Shown here in pieces: positions 1 through 5,600 of a stretch of 5,744 nt of DNA; the stretch's first letter is position 1; each line of letters opens with the position of its first letter. Position numbers and translations under genes: made by a program. The stretch is from JBGPIT01 sp041485125 (GTDB taxonomy: Bacteria; Desulfobacterota; Binatia; UTPRO1). Location: assembly GCA_041485125.1 (NCBI GenBank), contig JBGPIT010000325.1:1-5744 (forward strand), read 5' to 3'. The notes beneath the pieces were generated by a model. That model was not told the origin of the DNA. It searched no databases and was given only the letters and a program-made list of their open reading frames with translations.

Positions 1-1
1 C

Positions 2-460
2 GGCCACAACCTCGACGACGAGGCGGCGCGCCTCCTCGGCAACGTGCTGCATTGGCAGCTGCCGTATCTCGCCAAGCAGCAACCGGTATTGACGCCGAGC
101 CATCCCCGCTTCGTCCGCAAGGTGCGGCCGCTCTACCGCACGAGCGAGTACGAGAGCGCCACCTATGCCTTCCTGCGCGGCCTCGAGTACGTCGTCGAGG
201 AGTGCCCTAACGCGCACGGCGCGACGCAGCTCGTCTACAAGGATCTCCTGAACCGTCTCGAGCTCGCGATGCCGGGAAGCAAGCTCGCGTTCGTCACCGA
301 CTTCCTGCGCCGGGCCCATCCGCTCTTCAACGCGGCGCCGGACGGCGGCCTCGGGGAGTGCGAGCGCTGCGGCATGCCGGCCGCCGGCGAGCTCTGTGGC
401 TATTGCCGGCTGGTGTCCGAGGTCGAGCGCCGGCGCGCGGCTGTGGTGGCACATTCCTGA
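2..460 (+). CDS. ttuA: TtuA/Ncs6-family tRNA 2-thiouridine synthetase, C-terminal part (5' truncated by window edge)
   Basis: ATP-dependent tRNA sulfurtransferase of the adenine-nucleotide alpha-hydrolase (PP-loop) superfamily. Bacterial TtuA thiolates U54 (m5s2U54) in the tRNA T-loop; eukaryotic and archaeal Ncs6 relatives thiolate U34. The first 152 visible residues open with GHNLDDEA, the conserved post-PP-loop motif of the TtcA/TtuA/Ncs6 group. Next comes an ECPNAHG segment, whose Cys (visible residue 68) matches the last Cys of the catalytic iron-sulfur triad in TtuA. The protein ends in a C4 zinc finger, CX2C-X8-CX2C, at visible residues 120, 123, 132 and 135. TtcA lacks such a finger, so TtcA is unlikely. 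The PP-loop itself and the N-terminal finger lie outside the window. The GTG at 44 is internal, not the start. The 3' end overlaps trmI by 65 nt. TtuA is preferred over Ncs6 because of the trmI neighbour; the exact target uridine is inferred. Confidence 0.85.
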   Translation, partial: GHNLDDEAARLLGNVLHWQLPYLAKQQPVLTPSHPRFVRKVRPLYRTSEYESATYAFLRGLEYVVEECPNAHGATQLVYKDLLNRLELAMPGSKLAFVTDFLRRAHPLFNAAPDGGLGECERCGMPAAGELCGYCRLVSEVERRRAAVVAHS

Positions 461-1301
461 CGCATCCGAAGCGTACGTCCCAGCGCCGCCCGATCCGTCG
501 CGGCTCCGCGCCGGCGAGAGCGTCCTCCTGATCGACCGGAAGGCGCGCGAGTATCTCCGCACCCTGCATCCGGGCCGACCCGTCATGGTGCGCGGTGGTC
601 AGATTTCCACGGATGATCTGATCGGCAGCCTCGAGGGCAGCGTCGTGCGCTCGAGCTACGGCGACTACTTCCAGGTCTTCCGTCCTACCTACGCCCAGCT
701 GGTGCCGAACCTGCCGCGCCAAGCGCAGGTGATCTATCCCAAGGACGTCGCGACGATCCTCGTCTGGGGCGACATCCACCCGGGCGCGCGCGTGATCGAG
801 GTCGGCGTCGGTCCGGGCGCGACCAGCATCGCGCTGTTGCGCGCCGTCGGGCGCGACGGGAGCCTGGTATCGTACGAGATTCGCGACGACCACGTCGCGA
901 TGGCGCGCCGCACCGTCGAGCGCTTCTACGGCGAGGCGCCGCAATGGACCCTCAAGCTGGCCGACGCGTACGCGGGTCTCGACGAGCGCGAGATCGACCG
1001 CATCGTCATCGACGTGCCGGAGCCATGGCGTGTCGTGCCGCATGCGGCCGTGGCATTGCGACCCGGCGGCGTCTTCGTCGGCTTCATCCCGACGGTGTTG
1101 CAGATGAAGCAGCTCGTCGACGAGCTCCGCGCCGGCGGCTTCGCCGCGATCGAGATGCTCGAGTCGCTGCAACGCGGATGGCACGTGAAGGATCTGAGCG
1201 TTCGGCCGCAGCACCGCATGATCGCGCATAGCGGATTCCTCGTCATCGCGCGCCGGCTCGCGCCGCGCGTCGTGCGCGACACGCCCGCCGACGAATCGTG
1301 A
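396..1301 (+). CDS. trmI: tRNA (adenine-58-N1)-methyltransferase TrmI
   Basis: Class I SAM-dependent methyltransferase making m1A58 in the tRNA T-loop; the family is usually a homotetramer in the cytoplasm. The N-terminal small domain starts near R36 (RLRAGESVLL). The conserved QVIYPKD block is at 111-117, and its Tyr114 matches a Tyr near the active site in characterised TrmI. Motif I (VIEVGVGPG, 133-141) forms the SAM loop, SYEIRDDH (159-166) carries the acidic ribose-binding residue E161, and DRIVIDVPEPW (201-211) is the family catalytic motif with D206. The C-terminal RPQHRMIAHSGFLVIAR block is also typical. At 301 residues it is slightly longer than most bacterial homologs because of about 35 unconserved N-terminal residues. 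GTG at 396 is the first start after an in-frame TGA at 249, and the next ATG (585, residue 64) would delete conserved sequence. No strong ribosome site precedes it, so expression probably depends on coupling to the upstream gene, which it overlaps by 65 nt. Confidence 0.93.
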   Translation: MAIAGWCPRSSAGARLWWHIPDASEAYVPAPPDPSRLRAGESVLLIDRKAREYLRTLHPGRPVMVRGGQISTDDLIGSLEGSVVRSSYGDYFQVFRPTYAQLVPNLPRQAQVIYPKDVATILVWGDIHPGARVIEVGVGPGATSIALLRAVGRDGSLVSYEIRDDHVAMARRTVERFYGEAPQWTLKLADAYAGLDEREIDRIVIDVPEPWRVVPHAAVALRPGGVFVGFIPTVLQMKQLVDELRAGGFAAIEMLESLQRGWHVKDLSVRPQHRMIAHSGFLVIARRLAPRVVRDTPADES

Positions 1302-1308
1302 GCGTCAT

Positions 1309-1320
1309 CGGAGCGCTCCG
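1309..1320. repeat. Short GC-rich palindrome after trmI
   Basis: A perfect 12-bp palindrome, CGGAGCGCTCCG, lies 7 nt after the trmI stop; it extends to 14 bp if the flanking T (1308) and A (1321) are counted. As RNA it could form a 5-bp stem with a 4-nt loop. No T-tract follows, so it is at best a weak pause or attenuating hairpin and not a canonical intrinsic terminator. Confidence 0.35.
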
Positions 1321-1334
1321 AGCGCGCGATCGCG

Positions 1335-1362
1335 TTGACTTCGTTTCTTGACGTGGTGTACC
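1335..1362 (+). promoter_or_regulatory. Candidate sigma70-type promoter for the cyclo-ligase-like gene
   Basis: In the 97-bp gap after trmI there is TTGACT at 1335-1340 (5 of 6 to the -35 consensus), then 16 nt, then TGTACC at 1357-1362 (weak -10, 3 of 6). The stretch 1335-1380 is visibly richer in A and T than its surroundings. A second TTGACG at 1348-1353 has no good -10 partner. The call rests on pattern only; gene 3 could equally be read through from trmI. Confidence 0.35.
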
Positions 1363-1398
1363 GTCCGATGAAGAAACGACGAGCGTGAGGCCGCACGC

Positions 1399-2136
1399 AT
1401 GACGAAGGAGGATCTCCGCCGCAAGGTCTGGCAAGCGCTCGAGCAGAACGACGTACAGCGCTTCCCCGGCGCGCAAGGTCGTATTCCCAATTTCGTCGGC
1501 GCCGAACGCGCCGCCGCCCGCCTCGCCGAGCTCGCCGTCTGGAAGAAGGCGCGCGCGATCAAGATCAATCGCGACGCCCCGCAGCTTCCGGTCCGCCGTC
1601 AAGCCCTCGCCGAGGGCAAGGTCATCTACATGGCCGTGCCGCGCCTGCGCACCGAGAAGTGCTTCGTCGAGGTCGATCCCAAGCGCCTCGGCCGGCGCAC
1701 GGCGTTGGCGGCGAGCATCACGGGCGCGACCAAGTACGGCCGACTGGTGAGCCCGCGCGAGATGCGGACGATCGACCTCATCGTCTGCGGCTCGGTCGGC
1801 GTCCGTCGCGACGGCACCCGCGTCGGCAAGGGCGGCGGCTACGCCGACCTCGAGTACGCGTTGCTGCGCGAGGAAGGCAAGATCAAGGAGACCACCCCGG
1901 TCGTCACGACGGTCCACCCACTCCAGATCGTGTCCGAGAAAGTCGCGATGCTGGCGCACGACATCCCGCTCGACTTCCTGGTCACGCCGTTCGAGGTCGT
2001 CGCGACGCGCCCGGCCTATCCACGTCCGCGCGGGATCTACTGGGACCTGCTCAAAGCCGCCAAGATCGAGGCGATTCCGCCGCTGCGGAAGCGCTTGAAG
2101 CAAGGCGGCACCGATCTCCCGTCGCGGCGGGTCTGA
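1399..2136 (+). CDS. 5-formyltetrahydrofolate cyclo-ligase-like protein (COG0212 paralog)
   Basis: A 245-residue member of the 5-FCL/MTHFS fold family (Pfam 5-FTHF_cyc-lig). True 5-FCL uses ATP to convert 5-formyl-THF to 5,10-methenyl-THF. Visible family blocks are GRIPNFVGAERAA (27-39), DLIVCGSVGVRRDG (126-139), GTRVGKGGGYADLEYALL (139-156), TVHPLQIV (171-178) and HDIPLDFLVTPFEVVAT (187-203). In canonical enzymes the glycine-rich block reads approximately GyGxGyYDR; here it is GKGGGYADLE, with the YDR part replaced. This is characteristic of the longer COG0212 paralogs, for which comparative genomics has suggested a link to thiamin metabolism instead of folate recycling. ATG 1399 is preceded by TGAGG at 1386-1390, 8 nt upstream. 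An AAGGAGG at 1405-1411 lies inside the gene with no start codon just after it. The gene is convergent with the DUF4149 gene. Family assignment is solid; substrate is unknown. Confidence 0.85.
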   Translation: MTKEDLRRKVWQALEQNDVQRFPGAQGRIPNFVGAERAAARLAELAVWKKARAIKINRDAPQLPVRRQALAEGKVIYMAVPRLRTEKCFVEVDPKRLGRRTALAASITGATKYGRLVSPREMRTIDLIVCGSVGVRRDGTRVGKGGGYADLEYALLREEGKIKETTPVVTTVHPLQIVSEKVAMLAHDIPLDFLVTPFEVVATRPAYPRPRGIYWDLLKAAKIEAIPPLRKRLKQGGTDLPSRRV

Positions 2137-2148
2137 TCGCGCGCTGTC

Positions 2149-2610
2149 CTACGCTCGCGGGCGCGCCGCGCACGCGACGCACCCGATCCCCAGCAACAAG
2201 ACGGCACCGTTGAGCTGGACGGCGCGCCGGTGCAGCAGGTCGAAGCGCGCCTGCGTCTCGGGTGACGGCGGCTCGCTGTGGAGGGCGGTGCGCAATGCTT
2301 GCGCCCGCGGCTGGATGACGGCGCCGGCGTAGGCGGCGGCCGCCAGCATCAGCGCGATCAGGATCGTGACCGTACGCCACGGTCGCGACTCGCGCGCGCG
2401 CAGCCAGAGCAGCAACGCTGCCGCCAGCGTCAGGACGCCCGCGGCGCTTTGCAAAACATAGTAGCGCGGGAAGATCGCGCCCATGACGCGACCGGCTTCC
2501 TCGCGCGGCAGCGCGCCGAAGACGCTCGGCGCGACGATGAACGACAGGAACACGACCGACCCGAGCCAGACCGCGAGCCCGAGCCAGAACACGATGCGCG
2601 CGATCGTCAC
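2149..2610 (-). CDS. DUF4149-type integral membrane protein
   Basis: A 153-residue protein with four likely transmembrane helices at about residues 5-25, 50-70, 79-98 and 129-148. The opening pattern (hydrophobic helix with WLGxxxFLSFIVAPSVF, then a loop before FPRYY at 47-51) resembles DUF4149, a family related to TMEM205. Its function is not established. A short hydrophilic loop near residues 100-128 contains an SPETQARFDLLHRR stretch that is common between the last two helices of such proteins. There is no cleavable signal peptide; the first helix is probably a membrane anchor. The start is GTG at 2610, 3 nt after the stop of the DUF2203 gene. No clear ribosome site precedes it, so translation is probably coupled to that gene. 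No catalytic motif is visible, and the family name is from recall of sequence pattern only. Confidence 0.8.
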   Translation of the reverse strand: MTIARIVFWLGLAVWLGSVVFLSFIVAPSVFGALPREEAGRVMGAIFPRYYVLQSAAGVLTLAAALLLWLRARESRPWRTVTILIALMLAAAAYAGAVIQPRAQALRTALHSEPPSPETQARFDLLHRRAVQLNGAVLLLGIGCVACAARPRA

Positions 2611-2613
2611 GTG

Positions 2614-3027
2614 CTATTGAAGATGCGGCCGCTCGACGGAGGCGAGCGGGCGCCTGCCGGCGAAGCCCTCCTCGGCGCGGTGCCAGAACGCGATCTGCTT
2701 CTCGCCGTATTGCCAGCACAGCAGCACCGTCTGGCCGTCGATGCGCGCCGGAAAGTCGACGAGGCCGAGATCGATGCCTTTGAATTGGCAGCCGAGGCTC
2801 TCGATCTCCTCGACGGCCGACTCGAGGGCACGTGCCGAGGCGGCGAGATCGGGGCGGCTGCGGATGACGTCCGCGGTGGTGAGCGCGCGTCGCGGACTCT
2901 CCTCGTCGTCGCCCTGGAGCTCGCTCCGCAGATGCAGCGCGGCGCGTTGCGTACGCTCCATCAACATCTCGAGACGCGGAATCAGCGCGTTCGCCTCGTC
3001 GATCGTGAAGTATTTCTCGTCGGCCAT
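2614..3027 (-). CDS. DUF2203 family protein
   Basis: A 137-residue soluble protein. The N-terminus (YFTIDEANALIPRLEMLME, 6-24) is the usual DUF2203 opening. A charged, probably helical segment covers about 20-78. The conserved core GCQFKGIDLGLVDFPARIDG (79-98), LLCWQYGEKQIAFWH (102-116) and GFAGRRPL (121-128) is diagnostic of the family. The function is unknown; no enzyme motif or metal site is certain, although C80, C104 and H116 sit in conserved stretches. Length is normal for the family. The start is ATG at 3027 with AGGA (complement of 3036-3039) 8 nt upstream. It is the first gene of a two-gene unit with the DUF4149 gene (3-nt gap) and is divergent from lon, so the two transcripts start within a shared 128-bp region. 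Confidence 0.9.
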   Translation of the reverse strand: MADEKYFTIDEANALIPRLEMLMERTQRAALHLRSELQGDDEESPRRALTTADVIRSRPDLAASARALESAVEEIESLGCQFKGIDLGLVDFPARIDGQTVLLCWQYGEKQIAFWHRAEEGFAGRRPLASVERPHLQ

Positions 3028-3034
3028 CGGCAGA

Positions 3035-3064
3035 ATCCTAACAGTTTCATTTTCGTCGTGTCGA
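3035..3064 (-). promoter_or_regulatory. Candidate promoter or ribosome site for the DUF2203-DUF4149 unit
   Basis: Read on the minus strand, TCGACA (complement of 3059-3064, 5 of 6 to the -35 consensus) is followed after 18 nt by TAGGAT (complement of 3035-3040, 4 of 6 to the -10). If used, transcription would begin almost at the ATG and give a leaderless mRNA. The same TAGGAT contains the AGGA that otherwise serves as ribosome binding site, so only one of the two readings is likely true. Confidence 0.25.
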
Positions 3065-3089
3065 GCACATGTGCGTCGGCGATCAGGGG

Positions 3090-3118
3090 TTGTCCACCCT
3101 ACATCCCTGCGTTATCGT
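3090..3118 (+). promoter_or_regulatory. Candidate sigma70-type promoter for lon
   Basis: TTGTCC at 3090-3095 (4 of 6) and TATCGT at 3113-3118 (4 of 6) are separated by exactly 17 nt. The predicted transcription start near 3125 would leave a leader of about 30 nt carrying the GAGGAG ribosome site. I see no CIRCE operator and no clear sigma32-type heat-shock promoter (CTTGAA / CCCCAT) in the gap. A 10-bp palindrome, GCACATGTGC at 3065-3074, lies just upstream and could be a regulator site or chance. Confidence 0.4.
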
Positions 3119-3143
3119 CGGCTCGAATCCGTCCTTCGGCGTC

Positions 3144-3149
3144 GAGGAG
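3144..3149 (+). promoter_or_regulatory. lon: Ribosome binding site that sets the lon start
   Basis: GAGGAG, six nt before ATG 3156, is a near-perfect Shine-Dalgarno sequence. It selects this ATG over the upstream in-frame ATG at 3069, which has no comparable site and would add 29 residues encoded through the putative promoter. Confidence 0.85.
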
Positions 3150-3155
3150 TGTGTC

Positions 3156-5600
3156 ATGGCGAGTGGCGAGGAATTCGATCCCGAAAAGTCCGAAGAGGCG
3201 GGCGGACAGAAGTTCTACGGCTTCGAAGAAGACGTCAGCGGGATTCAAGTGCCGAGCGAGCTGCCCATTCTGCCGCTGCGCGGCGTCGTCATTTTTCCGT
3301 CGGCCATCGCCCCGCTGCTGATCTCGCGCGGCGCCTCCCTCAAGCTCGTGGAGGACGCGCTCGGCGGCGAGCGCATCCTCGGCCTGGTGGCGCAGAAGAA
3401 CGCCGACGACGAGAGCCCGGGGCCCGACGGCCTCTACTCGCGTGGTACCGCGGGCCGCATCCTCAAGATGCTGAAGTACCCGGACGGCAGCGTCCGCATT
3501 CTGGTGCAGGGCCTGCGCCGCATCGAGGTGCTGCGGTACACCGCGAGCGACCCGTACTTCCGCGCCGAGGTCCGCCATCTCACCGACGTGTACGAGCCGT
3601 CGAAAGAGATCGAGGCGATCCAGACGCACATGGTGCACCAGTTCGCCAAGTTCGTCTCGATGATCCCGTACCTGCCCGACGAGCTGCAGGTCGTGGTCAT
3701 GAACATCAAAGACCCCGGCAAGGTCACCGATCTCATTGCATCGAACCTCAACATCTCGCTCGAGGAGAAGCAGGATCTTCTCAATACGCTGGAGCTCAAG
3801 GTCCGACTCGAAAAGCTGAGCACGATTTTGAATCGCGAGATCGAGCTGCTCGAGCTCGGTCACAAGATCCAGTCGCAGGTGCAGACGGAGCTCAACAAGA
3901 ATCAGAAAGAATTCTACCTGCGCCAGCAGATGAAGGCGATTCAAAAGGAGCTCGGCGAAGGCGACTCGCGCACCGCGGAGATCGAGGACCTGCGTCGGAA
4001 GATCGCCGAGGCGAACATGCCGGAGGAGGCGCGCAAGGCCGCCGAGAACGAGCTCGACCGGCTGCGCATCATTCCGCCGGAGTCGGCCGAGCACACGGTG
4101 GTACGCACCTACCTCGAGTGGCTGGTGAATCTTCCATGGTCGGTGTCGACCGTCGACAATCTCGACATTCCGCACGCGCGCGGCATCCTCGACGAGGATC
4201 ACTTCGACCTCGAGAAGGTCAAAGACCGCATCCTCGAGTATCTCGCGGTGCGCAAGCTGAAGAAGGACCCGCGCGGGCCGATCCTCTGCTTCGTCGGACC
4301 GCCCGGCGTCGGTAAGACCTCCCTCGGACGATCGATCGCGCGCGCGATGGAGCGGAAGTTCTCGCGGCTCTCGCTCGGCGGCGTGCGTGACGAGGCCGAG
4401 ATCCGCGGTCACCGCCGCACCTACATCGGCTCGCTGCCCGGGCGCATCATTCAGGGACTCCGCAGTGCCGGCTCGAACAACCCGCTCTTCATGCTCGACG
4501 AGATCGACAAGCTCGGCGCCGACTTCCGCGGCGATCCCGCCTCGGCGCTGCTCGAGGTGCTCGACCCGGAGCAAAACCACACCGTCCAGGATCACTACCT
4601 CGACGTGCCCTTCGACCTGTCGAAGGTGATGTTCGTCACCACCGCGAACTACCTCGATCCGATCCCGCCGGCGCTGCTGGATCGCATGGAGGTCCTCGAG
4701 CTCTCCGGCTACATCGAGGAGGAGAAGGTCCAGATCTCCTGGCGCCACCTGATTCCCAAGCAGATCCGGGAGAACGGCCTCACCGACGAGCACATCGAGT
4801 TCACCGAGGAAGGCATCCTCAAGATCATCCGCAGCTACACGCGCGAGGCCGGCTTGCGGAATCTCGAGCGCGAGATCGGCCGCGTCTGTCGCAAGGTCGC
4901 GCGGGCCGTCACCGAGGGGCAGACCGGGCGCGTGACGATCACGACGGAGAAGGTCCGCGAGTTCCTCGGCCCCGAGCGCTTCTTCTCGGAGATCGCCGAG
5001 CGCACCGGCGAGCCCGGGGTCGCCACCGGCCTCGCGTACACGCCGAACGGCGGCGACATTCTCTTCATCGAGTCGACGAAGATGGCCGGCAAGAAGGGCC
5101 TCACCCTCACCGGCCAGCTCGGCGACGTCATGAAGGAGTCGGCGCAGGCGGCGCTCAGCTGGGTGCGCGCGCACGCCGAGCGCCTCGGCATCGCGCCGGA
5201 CTTCTTCGAGAACGTCGACATCCACATCCACGTGCCCGCGGGCGCCATCCCGAAGGACGGCCCGTCCGCCGGCGTCACCATCGCCACCTCGATCGCGTCG
5301 CTGCTCACCGGCCGGCCGGTGCGCTACAACCTCGCCCTCACCGGCGAGATCACCTTGCGCGGCAAGGTGATGCCCGTCGGCGGCATCAAGGAAAAGGTGC
5401 TCGCCGCCAAGCGCGCCGGCATCGAGACGGTGATCCTCCCGCGTCTCAACGAGAAGGATCTCGAGGACGTGCCGGAGAAGGTGCGCCAAGAGATGGCGTT
5501 CGAGTTCGTCGATACGATCGATCAGGTGCTCCAGCTCGCGCTCGAGCCGGCGCCGGCTCGCGTCGAGGAAGAGCGCATTCCGCGGGCGGCGCGGCTCTGA
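3156..5600 (+). CDS. lon: Lon ATP-dependent serine protease (LonA type)
   Basis: Cytoplasmic homohexameric AAA+ protease that degrades misfolded and short-lived regulatory proteins. The 814 residues (E. coli Lon has 784) begin with about 35 acidic, unconserved residues. The LON substrate-binding domain follows (from LPILPLRGVVIFP, 36-48, to about 230), then a coiled-coil region with the typical NQKEFYLRQQMKAIQKELGE block from N249. The AAA+ module has Walker A GPPGVGKTS (381-389, K387), Walker B LFMLDE (444-449, D448/E449), sensor-1 N498, arginine finger R510 in LLDRME, and sensor-2 R568 in GLRNLERE. The S16 protease domain carries catalytic S704 in KDGPSAG and K747 in GGIKEK, spaced 43 residues as in the E. 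coli S679/K722 pair. All key residues are present, so the enzyme should be active. It has its own promoter candidate, no clpP or clpX neighbour, and no gene closely following it. Confidence 0.99.
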   Translation: MASGEEFDPEKSEEAGGQKFYGFEEDVSGIQVPSELPILPLRGVVIFPSAIAPLLISRGASLKLVEDALGGERILGLVAQKNADDESPGPDGLYSRGTAGRILKMLKYPDGSVRILVQGLRRIEVLRYTASDPYFRAEVRHLTDVYEPSKEIEAIQTHMVHQFAKFVSMIPYLPDELQVVVMNIKDPGKVTDLIASNLNISLEEKQDLLNTLELKVRLEKLSTILNREIELLELGHKIQSQVQTELNKNQKEFYLRQQMKAIQKELGEGDSRTAEIEDLRRKIAEANMPEEARKAAENELDRLRIIPPESAEHTVVRTYLEWLVNLPWSVSTVDNLDIPHARGILDEDHFDLEKVKDRILEYLAVRKLKKDPRGPILCFVGPPGVGKTSLGRSIARAMERKFSRLSLGGVRDEAEIRGHRRTYIGSLPGRIIQGLRSAGSNNPLFMLDEIDKLGADFRGDPASALLEVLDPEQNHTVQDHYLDVPFDLSKVMFVTTANYLDPIPPALLDRMEVLELSGYIEEEKVQISWRHLIPKQIRENGLTDEHIEFTEEGILKIIRSYTREAGLRNLEREIGRVCRKVARAVTEGQTGRVTITTEKVREFLGPERFFSEIAERTGEPGVATGLAYTPNGGDILFIESTKMAGKKGLTLTGQLGDVMKESAQAALSWVRAHAERLGIAPDFFENVDIHIHVPAGAIPKDGPSAGVTIATSIASLLTGRPVRYNLALTGEITLRGKVMPVGGIKEKVLAAKRAGIETVILPRLNEKDLEDVPEKVRQEMAFEFVDTIDQVLQLALEPAPARVEEERIPRAARL

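Noticed and set aside
44..46. GTG 44 as the start of the first gene
   Set aside because: The same frame is open to the window edge and encodes the conserved GHNLDDEA motif before this codon, so the gene begins outside the window.
327..1229. 300-codon open frame antisense to trmI
   Set aside because: Shadow frame of a conserved gene; no family motifs and Arg/Ala/Asp-biased composition.
1405..1411. AAGGAGG as a ribosome binding site for a shorter cyclo-ligase-like protein
   Set aside because: No in-frame start codon follows at a usable distance; the bases simply encode the first residues of the gene.
1243..2103. 286-codon open frame antisense to the cyclo-ligase-like gene
   Set aside because: Shadow frame of a conserved gene; the plus-strand frame carries all the family blocks.
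3069..3155. Upstream in-frame ATG giving lon 29 more residues
   Set aside because: No ribosome site at 3069, the added residues are unconserved in character, and ATG 3156 has GAGGAG at ideal spacing and lies below a promoter candidate.
2278..3321. 347-codon plus-strand open frame across the DUF4149 and DUF2203 genes
   Set aside because: Runs through two minus-strand genes with clear family signatures and into the start of lon; no coherent protein features.
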